Assembly: GCA_016744355.1 (NCBI GenBank)
Contig: JADGEN010000018.1
Location: forward strand, 1 to 50,007
Direction: 5' to 3'
Source: Halieaceae bacterium
GTDB lineage: Bacteria > Pseudomonadota > Gammaproteobacteria > Pseudomonadales > Halieaceae
Length of the DNA: 50,007 nt
Shown here: positions 26,451 to 34,993 of the stretch, piece by piece
Layout of the letters: each line of letters begins with the position of its first letter
Numbering within the stretch: the first letter of the stretch is position 1
The notes under the pieces: model-generated
What the model was told of the DNA's origin: nothing
Database searches by the model: none
The model's input: only the letters and a program-made list of their open reading frames with translations
Program-made: the position numbers and the translations under genes

Positions 26451-26807
26451 CTAATTACTATTGCTGTGCAGGTTTTTTCGCCATGTATAGGTGCTCGAAA
26501 CTATTCCAATGAAGATGATACCCAGGAGGCCTATGAGTAATTCAATTCTCTCGCCGGTACCACTAACAGGGTCTAGGCGGCTGAATAGCATGGCGTAAAT
26601 GTTGCCGAACATAAACATCCATATCCCCATCAGCCACGGCAAGTGCTGTGCATTCTTTATAGCGATGGCGCATATGATTAGGCCGCTACAGGCGATGTAA
26701 TCGTCAATCGACAGGGGCCAGTACTTACTGGTGCTGAGTACTACCCAAGTTTCGCCAACAATTAGTAGAACAGCGACAAAGGCCGCGTAGCCTTTAATAA
26801 ACTTCAT
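26451..26807 (-). CDS. Small membrane protein, unknown function, 118 aa
   Basis: Four hydrophobic segments are visible at about residues 6-26, 36-52, 57-76 and 87-107. There is no recognised domain. It is placed between the hydroxylase (42 bases) and TetR gene (9 bases) on the same strand, so it is probably co-transcribed. No function is claimed. Confidence 0.65.
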   Translation of the reverse strand: MKFIKGYAAFVAVLLIVGETWVVLSTSKYWPLSIDDYIACSGLIICAIAIKNAQHLPWLMGIWMFMFGNIYAMLFSRLDPVSGTGERIELLIGLLGIIFIGIVSSTYTWRKNLHSNSN

Positions 26808-26849
26808 TGCAGTATCCCGATAGGTTATGGAGTTTGGCTTAAAGAGTCG

Positions 26850-27779
26850 TTATTTTTCAGCCAATACTTGCGCGTGGTAAAACTCTTTGCGTTCGTCGTA
26901 ATCGGCAGGTTTGTCGCGGCGGTGCTGAAATGGCGCGATAATTTGGCCAATATAGTTTTTGGGGTAATCTGGGTTGAGCAGACCAATCGACCCTACCTCT
27001 TTATCTCTCGGCAAATAGAAAGTACCAAAGACTAAATCCCAGAGAATGAGAATGTTCCCAAAGTTATTGTCTGATTGTTCGATCACTTTGGAGTGGTGCC
27101 AGCGGTGTAGTTCTGACATCGAGAATACATAATTCAATGGGCCTATACGTGTTTGAATGTTGGCATGTTGATAAAAGCCGTGAGCCGAGTTCAGTACCAA
27201 ATACATCATTAAAATTGGTTCGGATGGATTGAGTAAAATAAAAGGCAACAGCTCGGGTATCTGTAAATAGAAACGTTCTAGCGGGTGAAAGCGACCGGCG
27301 TTTAACCAATATAAACGGTTAGGGCTATGGTGCACGGCATGAAGGTTCCACAGCCACGGTACGCTGTGTGCAAAGCGGTGAAACCAGTAGCGACCAAATT
27401 CACATAGAACTAAAACAAGCGCCAATTGCGCAACAAGGTTCCAGTGATGTGGCCATAACTCGTCGCTGCCAAAACGGGAACCAAGGAATCCTACTGCGGG
27501 TATAAGCAAAAAGATGTAGAGCGGCTTAATGAATTTGGTTAATAAGCCACTAACAGTAAGGTGAATGGCGTCTGTGCCGAGGTCGCCATCGCTTTTATTC
27601 CAATGAGCACGGTAGGGCAGAATGAACTCCCAAGCCCATATCCATAGCCCTGCGGCGATCGTCATAATAACGGCGGCAATTTCGGGGTCATACCCCTTGC
27701 TATCGTAAAGCCAGTAAGTGGCACCGACAGACGCAGCCATCGTGAAGGGAAATAGAATTCTCGATAATAGTGAGTGCAT
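26850..27779 (-). CDS. Sterol desaturase/fatty acid hydroxylase family protein, 309 aa
   Basis: This is an integral-membrane di-iron oxygenase of the fatty-acid hydroxylase superfamily. The eight-His ligand set is present as HRFAH, HAVHH and SELHRWHH, plus HANIQ between. Membrane helices lie at about residues 5-22, 34-52, 80-98, 110-125 and 180-200. Family members hydroxylate or desaturate sterols, fatty acids, carotenoids or sphingolipids. Context points to a steroid or other lipid. It is the first gene of the leftward run ending in TetR. A short palindrome TACTTTAAGTA (27786-27796) just upstream of its start could be the TetR site. Confidence 0.9.
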   Translation of the reverse strand: MHSLLSRILFPFTMAASVGATYWLYDSKGYDPEIAAVIMTIAAGLWIWAWEFILPYRAHWNKSDGDLGTDAIHLTVSGLLTKFIKPLYIFLLIPAVGFLGSRFGSDELWPHHWNLVAQLALVLVLCEFGRYWFHRFAHSVPWLWNLHAVHHSPNRLYWLNAGRFHPLERFYLQIPELLPFILLNPSEPILMMYLVLNSAHGFYQHANIQTRIGPLNYVFSMSELHRWHHSKVIEQSDNNFGNILILWDLVFGTFYLPRDKEVGSIGLLNPDYPKNYIGQIIAPFQHRRDKPADYDERKEFYHAQVLAEK

Positions 27780-28141
27780 GTGTTTTACTTTAAGTATGTG
27801 GAAACAATGTTACCGTAAATTAAAAGTATGAATGAGTCAAGTTACTGTTTGTACGTGGAGCCTATGGCTAGTGTCCACTTGGATGGCCCCGGACTTCGAC
27901 CCATCAAAGGTTCGCCACCGCTCAGGCTGGCGATATATTCACGTAAGCGTAGGGCGGGCGTTCATCCTGTACACAAAGGCTGATTCTCTTTCGGTAGCTG
28001 CGTGGAAATATCCACCAAATAGCCCGATACCGATTTAGGATAACTATGCCATAATTGGATTCGCTTTTTCCGGCGATTTTCCAGGCAAGGTTCAGTGGCC
28101 GTGTGTGGGAGCCTACACGAAACAGTTCAGGAGAACTTCTT
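27780..28141. other. Intergenic region, 362 bp, nothing recognised
   Basis: It lies between the divergent hydroxylase and PPOX genes. A dyad TACTT-T-AAGTA is at 27786-27796 and AGGAGA at 28129-28134 (ribosome-binding site for 28142). The region 27840-28120 has no gene, tRNA or hairpin that I could support. The PPOX frame is open from 28055, but this stretch has no ribosome-binding site. Confidence 0.5.
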
Positions 28142-28765
28142 GTGAACAATGACTACATCATTACCCGGGAAGACCAGTTGTCGGATATTTTGGGTGAACC
28201 CAGCGAAATCGTAAAGCAGAAAGTCTGTGATTCGCTTAACGATGCGATGCATACTTTTATTGAGCGCTCGCCGCTGGTTTTCTACTCGACCGTTGATTCA
28301 CGAGGGCTGATCGATGTGTCGCCCAAGGGTGATGCGCCGGGCTTTGTGCATATTGAGGAAGATGGAAGTCTGCTGATACCCGATCGCCCCGGTAACAAGC
28401 TGGCCTATGGATACCGAAACCTTTTATCCAATCCCAATATCGGGCTGATTTTTGTCGTGCCAAATATGACGGAAACACTGCGGGTAAAAGGCCGCGCGGT
28501 TATATCCAATGACCCTGCGTGGCTTGATTTACTAAGTGCCCAGGGCAAGCCCGCGACCCTTTGTGTGCACGTTCAGGTTGAAGAGTGTTTCTTCCATTGC
28601 GGTAAAGCCATGATTCGTTCCAAAATGTGGAAACCAGAGAAGTGGACTGAGTACAACGACTCACTACTTGCCAGGGGGGTGGCGAACAAGATTGATTCGC
28701 CGGAGGTCACGGAGGAGCTTGTCCAGGAGCAATTGGAACGCAGCTACGAAGATAACCTCTACTAG
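28142..28765 (+). CDS. PPOX-type FMN flavoprotein (DR_2398/MSMEG_1061-like), 207 aa
   Basis: This is a pyridoxamine-5'-phosphate-oxidase-fold protein of the 'probable FMN-dependent enzyme' branch. Typical segments are ITREDQLSDILGEPSEIVKQKV at the N terminus, FIERSPLVFYSTVDSRGLIDVSPKGDAPGFV, LLIPDRPGNKLAYGYRNLLSNPNIGLIF, LRVKGRAVIS, and CFFHCGKAMIRSKMW at the end. The reaction is unknown in this branch. GTG 28142 is chosen because AGGAGA lies seven bases upstream and the N terminus then matches the family. ATG-like starts further up add 29 unsupported residues. It is convergent with hexR, 11 bases apart. Confidence 0.88.
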   Translation: MNNDYIITREDQLSDILGEPSEIVKQKVCDSLNDAMHTFIERSPLVFYSTVDSRGLIDVSPKGDAPGFVHIEEDGSLLIPDRPGNKLAYGYRNLLSNPNIGLIFVVPNMTETLRVKGRAVISNDPAWLDLLSAQGKPATLCVHVQVEECFFHCGKAMIRSKMWKPEKWTEYNDSLLARGVANKIDSPEVTEELVQEQLERSYEDNLY

Positions 28766-28776
28766 GCCTGGTAAAG

Positions 28777-29637
28777 CTACTCTTCCTCGCTTGGGAAACG
28801 CGTGTCCTGAAGACTCTCCTTGATGCGCGCTAGATGTGGCAGTAGCTTCTCTCCATGCTTAAGCGTGACCCCTGTCGTCAGTGTGTCGATAATGACCAGC
28901 TGTACGATGCGGGAAGTCATCGGTAAATATTCCTCTGTATTTTCTGACTCCGCCAGTTCAATGGTGCAGTGGCTTTGTTTCGCTAGCGCTGAGTTGGCCG
29001 AGGTTAAAGAGATAACAATAGCGCCTGTTTCGCGCGCCATTGCGGCGGCTTCCACCAGCACTTTTGTTCGGCCTGTGTGAGAGATAAAGAAAAACACGTC
29101 GGCGACGCCGCCCGATGTGGCCATCATGCGCATCATCAAGGGATCTTCATAGGTGGACACGGGCACGTTGAAGCGGAAAAACTTGTGCTCAGCATCCTTG
29201 GCGACGGCTGCTGAGGTACCCAAGCCAAAGAACAGAAGTCTTTTAGCTTGCGCGAGGTAGTCCACCGCCTCTGCAATCGCCGAGGTGGGCAGCGTCTCGC
29301 GCGCCTGTACCAGCGCATTGACGGTGTTGTCGAACAGCTTTCCCGGATAGGTCTCGACATCGTCACTCATTTCCACTGCACGGCTCATGTATCGCACGCC
29401 CGACACCAGTGATTTGGCAAGTCGTAACTTGAAGTCGGGAAAACCTCCCGCCCCAAAGCGCTTGCAAAACCGATTGACGCTTGGCTCGCTGACACCGGCG
29501 GCAGCTGCAAGTACGGCTATGCTCGAACGGGTGGCTGTGTCGGGATCTTCCAGAATGACTTTGGCAACTTTTGCCTCTGACTTTTTCAGCTTAGGTAGCG
29601 CGGCGCTAATTGTACTTAACAAAGTTGAATCATCCAT
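28777..29637 (-). CDS. hexR: HexR, RpiR-type regulator of central carbon metabolism
   Basis: An N-terminal RpiR helix-turn-helix (about residues 20-75, VLAAAAGVSEPSVNRFCKRFG) is followed by a SIS sugar-phosphate-binding domain (about 125-260, LLFFGLGTSAAVAKDAEHKF and FFISHTGRTKVLVEAA). HexR in proteobacteria binds 2-keto-3-deoxy-6-phosphogluconate, an Entner-Doudoroff intermediate, and releases its palindromic operator. Length (286 residues) is typical. It is the last gene of a leftward run edd-zwf-pgl-hexR, 16 bases after pgl, so it is both product and probable controller of this operon through the operators before edd. Confidence 0.92.
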   Translation of the reverse strand: MDDSTLLSTISAALPKLKKSEAKVAKVILEDPDTATRSSIAVLAAAAGVSEPSVNRFCKRFGAGGFPDFKLRLAKSLVSGVRYMSRAVEMSDDVETYPGKLFDNTVNALVQARETLPTSAIAEAVDYLAQAKRLLFFGLGTSAAVAKDAEHKFFRFNVPVSTYEDPLMMRMMATSGGVADVFFFISHTGRTKVLVEAAAMARETGAIVISLTSANSALAKQSHCTIELAESENTEEYLPMTSRIVQLVIIDTLTTGVTLKHGEKLLPHLARIKESLQDTRFPSEEE

Positions 29638-29652
29638 GGGGGTTCCGTATCC

Positions 29653-30333
29653 CTAAGGCGCAAAAAAGACTGTAAAAGGACTTTCGTTGGTGAGGAAGTT
29701 CAGGATGGGGTAGGCCAGGCGATCCTCGCTTGCCACAGCATCTCTCAAAACAACACGCTTCTCCTCGCCGACAATATGGATGATACCGAAGCGCGTATCA
29801 TTCAGGCGCTGTCTCGATAGGCTTATTCGGGCGTGGCGGGCTGACTTTGGCGATGTCATTAGAGCGGGTTCAGCTGTCTCCAGACCGACCACCAGTTCTG
29901 GCGCATCCGGGAATAGCGATGCCGTATGCCCATCGAGTCCCATGCCCAGGATGACCACGTCAAATGAGCCGATGTCTGCAAGCTGTTGTTTGACTTTCAC
30001 CAGGTTTGCAGCCGTATCCGGGTAACCATCAATTAGCGAAAGCAGCTGCGCATCGCGGGCCTGCTCGACTATCAGGTGCTCCCGGACCATACGCTCATTG
30101 CAATCAGTATGGTCGCGACTAACCCAGCGTTCGTCAGCGAGTAGTACCGTCACTTTCTCCCATGCCAGCTCGGATACTGCCAGACGGGCAAACAGCCCCT
30201 TGGGCGTACCGCCGCCCGAGATAACAAAGAAGGCTTCGCCACGTGTGTCTATCGCTGACTGCAGTTTGGAAACAACGGTGGCCGCAAGGGCGGCGTCAAG
30301 TTCCGAAGGGTTTACAAAAGTTTGCTCAGGCAT
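29653..30333 (-). CDS. pgl: 6-phosphogluconolactonase
   Basis: The enzyme hydrolyses 6-phosphogluconolactone to 6-phosphogluconate in the cytosol, between Zwf and Edd. Signatures seen are FVISGGGTPKGLFARLA near the N terminus, LLADERWVSRDHTDCNERMV and the active-site stretch VILGMGLDGHTASLFPDAPEL. The 226 residues are typical of the DevB-type enzyme. Its start overlaps the zwf stop by eight bases, which shows translational coupling. Confidence 0.95.
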   Translation of the reverse strand: MPEQTFVNPSELDAALAATVVSKLQSAIDTRGEAFFVISGGGTPKGLFARLAVSELAWEKVTVLLADERWVSRDHTDCNERMVREHLIVEQARDAQLLSLIDGYPDTAANLVKVKQQLADIGSFDVVILGMGLDGHTASLFPDAPELVVGLETAEPALMTSPKSARHARISLSRQRLNDTRFGIIHIVGEEKRVVLRDAVASEDRLAYPILNFLTNESPFTVFFAP

Positions 30334-31774
30334 GCCAGCTACGCCCGTCCTTTTCTATGAGAATTTCTGCCTTGGCTGGACCCCATGAGCCAGCGTGGTA
30401 GGGCTTGGTATCAATACCTTGTGATTTGCAGGCGGTGATCAGGCCGTCGCACCAGCGCCAGCTCTCTTCGATCTCCTCTCGTCCCACGAACAGCGACTGA
30501 TCGCCGTTAATAGCGTCCAGAAACAGGCGCTCGTATGCGTCGGGAATGCGATCGCCATCATTGCCGTCGCGGAAGTCGAGGTTAAGCGTATGATTCTGTA
30601 GTGACAGCTTTTCCTTCAAGCTCTGGCGTTTGGACACCATAGTCATTTCGATGCCTTCGTTGGGCTGCAGCCGGATGATCAGAGTGTTGGGAATACTGGC
30701 TCCGCCACCGAAGATGTTGTGGGGTAGGTTCTTGTAGTGAATGATGATCTCAGTGACTTTTTCGGCCAGACGTTTGCCAGTACGAAGATAAAACGGCACG
30801 CCCGCCCAACGCCAGTTGTCCACGTGCGCTTTGATGGCGATAAAGGTTTCGGTGTCGCTGGCTTCGGACTTGCAACCCGGCTCCTCGAGATAGCCCGGTA
30901 CAACGTTCTCATTGCTCCAGCCTTGGGCGTACTGTCCGCGCACCACATGGTCCAATACCGTCGTATCGTCGATTGGGCGTAGGGCTTTTACAATCTTTAC
31001 TTTTTCATCTCGGATGCTTTCGGCTTCCAGTGAGTTCGGTGGCTCCATTGCTACCAGGCATAGCAGTTGCATCAGGTGATTCTGAACCATGTCGCGTAAC
31101 TGGCCCACCTTGTCGTAGTAAGACCAACGGTCTTCGATACCAACCACTTCTCCTACTGTGATTTGTACGTGATCGATGCAGCTCTGGTCCCACTGCGAGT
31201 TAACGAAGCGGTTTGCGAAGCGCAGCACCAGTAAGTTCTGCACGGTTTCTTTGCCCAGATAGTGGTCGATACGATAGATAGATCGCTCATCGAAATACTT
31301 AGCGAGGGTTTCGTTGACCTTGCGCGATGACTCCAGGTTCTCACCGATCGGTTTCTCCAGCACAATGCGGCAGTCACCCGTCAGGCAGTCGGCGCTATTG
31401 AGGTGTTCACAAATCGGCGCGAAAAGGCTGGGCGGTGTAGCGAGGTAAAACAGACTGGTCCGTTTATCATCGAGCCAGCCTTTCAGCTTGCCGTAGTTTT
31501 CAACAGCAGAGAAATCAGCGTGGCTGTAAATGATCCGTTGGCTGTACTGCGCCCAGGCCTCATCGTCCGGTGCGTTGTCGCCCATATAGGAAGTCATGCG
31601 CTTGCGCAGGCCTTCCAGAAATACCTCCAGCGAAATGTCATCCCGCGCGATCGCGGCGATACGTAGGTCGGCCTGTAACAGGCCAGCCTGGTCGAGTTGG
31701 AATAACGCGGGAAACAGCTTTCGTGCCGACAAGTCGCCGGATGCGCCAAAAATAATCAGATCGACTGGATCCAT
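30326..31774 (-). CDS. zwf: Glucose-6-phosphate 1-dehydrogenase
   Basis: The enzyme oxidises glucose-6-phosphate with NAD(P)+ and feeds the Entner-Doudoroff and pentose-phosphate routes. The N-terminal cofactor motif GASGDLSARKLFPAL and the substrate-binding signature RIDHYLGKETVQNL are intact. From ATG 31774 it has 482 residues, the usual length. A longer in-frame start at 31879 would run into edd, and AAGGAAC just before 31774 supports the inner start. It lies 31 bases after edd and overlaps pgl by eight. Confidence 0.96.
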   Translation of the reverse strand: MDPVDLIIFGASGDLSARKLFPALFQLDQAGLLQADLRIAAIARDDISLEVFLEGLRKRMTSYMGDNAPDDEAWAQYSQRIIYSHADFSAVENYGKLKGWLDDKRTSLFYLATPPSLFAPICEHLNSADCLTGDCRIVLEKPIGENLESSRKVNETLAKYFDERSIYRIDHYLGKETVQNLLVLRFANRFVNSQWDQSCIDHVQITVGEVVGIEDRWSYYDKVGQLRDMVQNHLMQLLCLVAMEPPNSLEAESIRDEKVKIVKALRPIDDTTVLDHVVRGQYAQGWSNENVVPGYLEEPGCKSEASDTETFIAIKAHVDNWRWAGVPFYLRTGKRLAEKVTEIIIHYKNLPHNIFGGGASIPNTLIIRLQPNEGIEMTMVSKRQSLKEKLSLQNHTLNLDFRDGNDGDRIPDAYERLFLDAINGDQSLFVGREEIEESWRWCDGLITACKSQGIDTKPYHAGSWGPAKAEILIEKDGRSWHA

Positions 31775-31805
31775 AAAGTTCGTTCCTTGTGATGGTCCGA
31801 GAGCG

Positions 31806-33614
31806 TTAGTCTGCAAAGAGGGTGCTGGCACCGCTCTCGGCGTCCCCGACACGGGCGCGGCTACCAGCAAAAATACCACGTCCTACCGTGCCAGGTATTA
31901 TGGGTGGCGTTGCCGCAGTACGTTGCTTCAGGGTTGCGTCGTCTACTTCCAGAGATAGGCTGCCGGTGTGGGCGTCCAGAGAAATCATATCGCCAGTCTC
32001 AATACGGGCAATCATGCCGCCAGCAACGGCCTCTGGAGACAGGTGAATGGCGGCGGGTACTTTGCCTGATGCGCCGCTCATGCGCCCATCTGTAACCAGG
32101 GCCACATGATAGCCACGATCCTGGAGCACGCCTAGCATGGGAGTGAGTTTGTGCAATTCTGGCATCCCGTTTGCAGCAGGCCCCTGGAACCGTGCCACTA
32201 CAATACAGTCGCGATCGAGTTCGCCGGCGTCGAACAGGGCCTTGAGATCGTTCTGCGAATCGATGACGATAGCTGCTGCGCGTACTGCGTAGTGTTCATT
32301 AGCTACCGCCGATACCTTGATGACGCTACGGCCAAGATTACCCGTCAGTAACCTGACACCGCCTTCCATGGCAAACGGGCTTGCTGGTGCGGCGATTACC
32401 TCTGGATCGAGACTGGATTGCGGTGCCGGTTGCCACTGCAGGCCGCTTTCGCTCAGCGTGGGTTCTACAGCGAAGTCGGCAAAATTTCGACGGAAGCAGG
32501 TGTTGGCATCAGGGTGCATCAGGCCCATGTCGAGAAGGCTACGAAACAGACAGCCAGTCCCACCAGCTGCATGAAAGTGATTGATATCTGCGCTGCCGTT
32601 TGGGTAGACCTTTGCCATGAGCGGTGTAACCTGTGATAAGGCGTCAAAATCAGTCCAGTTCATTACATAACCGGCGGCCCGCGCGATCGCGATCAGGTGG
32701 ATGCAGTGATTGGTAGACCCTCCGGATGCCAGCAACGCGACCAGCGCATTGACCAGAGCTTTGGCATCGACAACTTGACTCAGCGGTCGGTAGTCATTCC
32801 CCAGCGCTGTGATGCGAGTTATCTGCTGCGCTGCAAATTGCGTCAGAGCATCACGTAGTGGGGTGTCAGGATTGATGAAGGAACTACCGGGCAATTGCAG
32901 GCCCATGGCCTCGAGCATCATCTGGTTAGTGTTGGCCGTGCCGTAAAAGGTGCAGGTTCCTGCAGAATGGTAGGAGGCACTCTCAGCTTCAAGCAGTTCG
33001 TCCCGGCCTATCTTACCCTCGGCATAAAGCTGCCGGATGCGCACTTTTTCTTTGTTGGGTAGGCCCGAGGGCATGGGGCCCGCGGGGACCAGCATTACCG
33101 GTAGGTGACCAAACTGCAGGGCGCCAATCAGCAGCCCCGGAACAATTTTGTCGCAGATTCCAAGCATCAGTACTGCATCGAACATCTGGTGGGAGAGGGC
33201 GATGGCGGTGCTCTGGGCGATGATATCGCGGCTGAACAAACTCAGCTCCATCCCATCCTGGCCCTGGGTGACGCCGTCACACATTGCTGGGACGCCGCCG
33301 GCTACCTGCGCGGTGCCTCCCATGGCGCGTACAGCAGCTTTGATCTGAGCGGGATATTCAGCATAGGGCTGGTGTGCCGAGAGCATGTCGTTGTAGGAAG
33401 TAATGATGCCGACATTGGCGGCATTCATCATTTTGATCACTGACTTTTCTTCGTTTGAGCAGGCCGCGAATCCGTGAGCTAAATTGCCACAACTCAGACG
33501 TGTTCGGTCGATTGGGTTGACGCTCATATCATCGATCATGGCGAGATAGTCGTCACGTAGCTTGCGACTGCGTGTTTCGATGTCGGTCGTGATTCGGGTG
33601 ATCTCAGAATGCAT
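31806..33614 (-). CDS. edd: Phosphogluconate dehydratase
   Basis: The enzyme dehydrates 6-phosphogluconate to 2-keto-3-deoxy-6-phosphogluconate, the committed Entner-Doudoroff step, using an oxygen-sensitive iron-sulfur cluster. IlvD/Edd signatures are present: [38 protein letters not shown] and [18 protein letters not shown]. The 602 residues match the family. It is the first gene of edd-zwf-pgl-hexR. The partner aldolase eda is not in the operon or window and must be elsewhere. The ATG has no strong ribosome-binding site. A TATAAT box and two HexR-like sites lie upstream. Confidence 0.96.
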   Translation of the reverse strand: MHSEITRITTDIETRSRKLRDDYLAMIDDMSVNPIDRTRLSCGNLAHGFAACSNEEKSVIKMMNAANVGIITSYNDMLSAHQPYAEYPAQIKAAVRAMGGTAQVAGGVPAMCDGVTQGQDGMELSLFSRDIIAQSTAIALSHQMFDAVLMLGICDKIVPGLLIGALQFGHLPVMLVPAGPMPSGLPNKEKVRIRQLYAEGKIGRDELLEAESASYHSAGTCTFYGTANTNQMMLEAMGLQLPGSSFINPDTPLRDALTQFAAQQITRITALGNDYRPLSQVVDAKALVNALVALLASGGSTNHCIHLIAIARAAGYVMNWTDFDALSQVTPLMAKVYPNGSADINHFHAAGGTGCLFRSLLDMGLMHPDANTCFRRNFADFAVEPTLSESGLQWQPAPQSSLDPEVIAAPASPFAMEGGVRLLTGNLGRSVIKVSAVANEHYAVRAAAIVIDSQNDLKALFDAGELDRDCIVVARFQGPAANGMPELHKLTPMLGVLQDRGYHVALVTDGRMSGASGKVPAAIHLSPEAVAGGMIARIETGDMISLDAHTGSLSLEVDDATLKQRTAATPPIIPGTVGRGIFAGSRARVGDAESGASTLFAD

Positions 33615-33651
33615 TGGAAACCATGGCAGTAAGCGAGCTGTTTGTCAGTAA

Positions 33652-33671
33652 TGTAATAAAAGCACATTATA
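33652..33671 (-). promoter_or_regulatory. edd promoter -10 with overlapping HexR-like site
   Basis: On the minus strand a perfect TATAAT lies at 33666-33671, with a poor -35. The + strand sequence TGTAATAAAAGCACA (33652-33666) matches 12 of 15 positions of the HexR consensus TGTAATTAAATTACA as I recall it. The site would cover the transcription start, a repressor position. Confidence 0.5.
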
Positions 33672-33702
33672 GTAACCATTGGCTACAGAAATATCATAAT
33701 GA

Positions 33703-33717
33703 TGTAATTTTGTAACA
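33703..33717. promoter_or_regulatory. HexR operator candidate upstream of edd
   Basis: TGTAATTTTGTAACA matches 13 of 15 positions of the HexR palindrome if the centre is scored as A/T. It lies about 40 bases upstream of the edd -10 box, between edd and the divergent Nudix gene. With hexR at the end of the operon, autoregulation is likely. Confidence 0.55.
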
Positions 33718-33871
33718 TTCCGGTAGGTTGTACTTTGGATTCTCCATAAGGGCTCATCTCGAGGGACACGATATCAGCCCCTTTCCCGTTGCTTGCTAAT
33801 TTTTGAATTGGTCGCTACTTTACGATGCTTATTAACGTCGTTAAAAGGCTTGATTCCAGTCAGGCCTCGTA

Positions 33872-34603
33872 GTGTCAGGAGTGGGAAAGATTAGTCAATA
33901 TATGTCTCAGGGAGAATACCGCGATGGCGGCCGTGCAGTTAAGCCTAAGGATGCTGCTACCTTAATTTTGGTGCGCGATGGAGATGACGGCCCTAAAGTT
34001 TTAATGGGGAAGCGGGCCGCCGGACACAAGTTTATGCCCAATAAGTTTGTCTTTCCCGGGGGTAAAGTTGATCCCGGAGATAGTAGGCTAAAACCCCCCC
34101 ATGATCTTCACCCGGCCGTATTAAAACGCCTGGTAAAACACTGCTCAGAGTCCCGGGCGAGAGCACTGGCTATGGCTGCTATCCGAGAAACCTACGAGGA
34201 GACCGGTTTAGTTCTGGGTGAACCCGATACTCCCACTTTAAAAACCCGCTCACCTCAGTGGCGCCAATTTCTTCAGCACGACATCAATCCTCGTCTGGAT
34301 ACCCTGCATTTGATCGCCAGGGCGATCACTCCGCCTTATCGCAGTCGTCGTTTTGATGCGCGTTTTTTTATGGCCAATGCAAACTTGATTCAGGGTGATG
34401 TGCACGAAGCGCCGCAGGGGTCGGGCGAGCTATTGGGTATTCACTGGGTCTCTTTGCGCGATGCACAAGAACTGGATCTACCGCATATAACGCGCTCTAT
34501 TCTAATCGAGGTCGAACGGAGATTAGAGCAGGGGCATTCGCCGGAAGACGAGGGTCCCTATGTGCACTTTCGTCGCGGTAAATTGGTAGAGGACAGGATT
34601 TAA
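33872..34603 (+). CDS. Nudix hydrolase with insertion in the Nudix helix region, 243 aa
   Basis: This cytosolic enzyme should cleave a nucleoside diphosphate linked to another group. The Nudix signature is split: GGKVDPGD, then an insertion of about 35 residues, then AMAAIRETYEETGLVLGE carrying REx2EExG. This arrangement occurs in CoA-diphosphatase relatives such as NUDT7/NUDT19 (from memory). The substrate is unknown. GTG 33872 and ATG 33902 are both possible starts and neither has a good ribosome-binding site. The gene is divergent from edd. Confidence 0.82.
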   Translation: MSGVGKISQYMSQGEYRDGGRAVKPKDAATLILVRDGDDGPKVLMGKRAAGHKFMPNKFVFPGGKVDPGDSRLKPPHDLHPAVLKRLVKHCSESRARALAMAAIRETYEETGLVLGEPDTPTLKTRSPQWRQFLQHDINPRLDTLHLIARAITPPYRSRRFDARFFMANANLIQGDVHEAPQGSGELLGIHWVSLRDAQELDLPHITRSILIEVERRLEQGHSPEDEGPYVHFRRGKLVEDRI

Positions 34604-34670
34604 TAGTGCTGCCAAGCCGGGATGCACTCGGTTAAGCTAAGTACTATTTAATCAACACAGAGCTTATACC

Positions 34671-34928
34671 GTGCAATGTCGTTCCCACTGCGGTGCCTGC
34701 TGTATAGCGCCCTCAATTAACAGTCCCATTCCCGGTATGGAAAGCGGTAAGCCGGCCGGTGTTCGTTGCATCCAGCTCGACGACAATAACAGCTGCCTAT
34801 TATTTGGTAGCTCGGAACGCCCTGCATTGTGCGCTAAGTTCCAGGCTGAACCCGCTATCTGCGGAGACTCCCGGGAGCAGGCCCTGTCTCTATTAACAAA
34901 CCTTGAATACTTAACGTTGACTGACTAA
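34671..34928 (+). CDS. YkgJ-type Cys-cluster protein, 85 aa
   Basis: The short protein begins VQCRSHCGACC, giving Cys-x3-Cys-x2-Cys-Cys, with later Cys in GVRCIQL, NSCLLF, ALCAKF and AICGDS. This is the zinc- or iron-chelating pattern of the UPF0153/YkgJ family, whose function is unknown. The start is GTG 34671. It lies 67 bases after the Nudix gene and may share its transcript. A weak hairpin (GGAAGC/GCTTCC, 34930-34949) without a T-run follows. Confidence 0.8.
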   Translation: MQCRSHCGACCIAPSINSPIPGMESGKPAGVRCIQLDDNNSCLLFGSSERPALCAKFQAEPAICGDSREQALSLLTNLEYLTLTD

Positions 34929-34993
34929 TGGAAGCTATCCGGGGCTTCCAAAGAGTTGAGCTTCTTAACACTCTAAAATGGGCTATTGGTTTC

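Noticed and set aside
27840-28120. Possible tRNA or small RNA in the gap before the PPOX gene
   Set aside because: No cloverleaf, CCA end or stable hairpin could be built by eye.
31775-31879. N-terminal extension of zwf
   Set aside because: It overlaps edd. The family begins at the GASGDLSARK segment, and a ribosome-binding site supports ATG 31774.
34930-34949. Terminator after the YkgJ-like gene
   Set aside because: The GGAAGC/GCTTCC stem has a long loop and no T-run on either strand.
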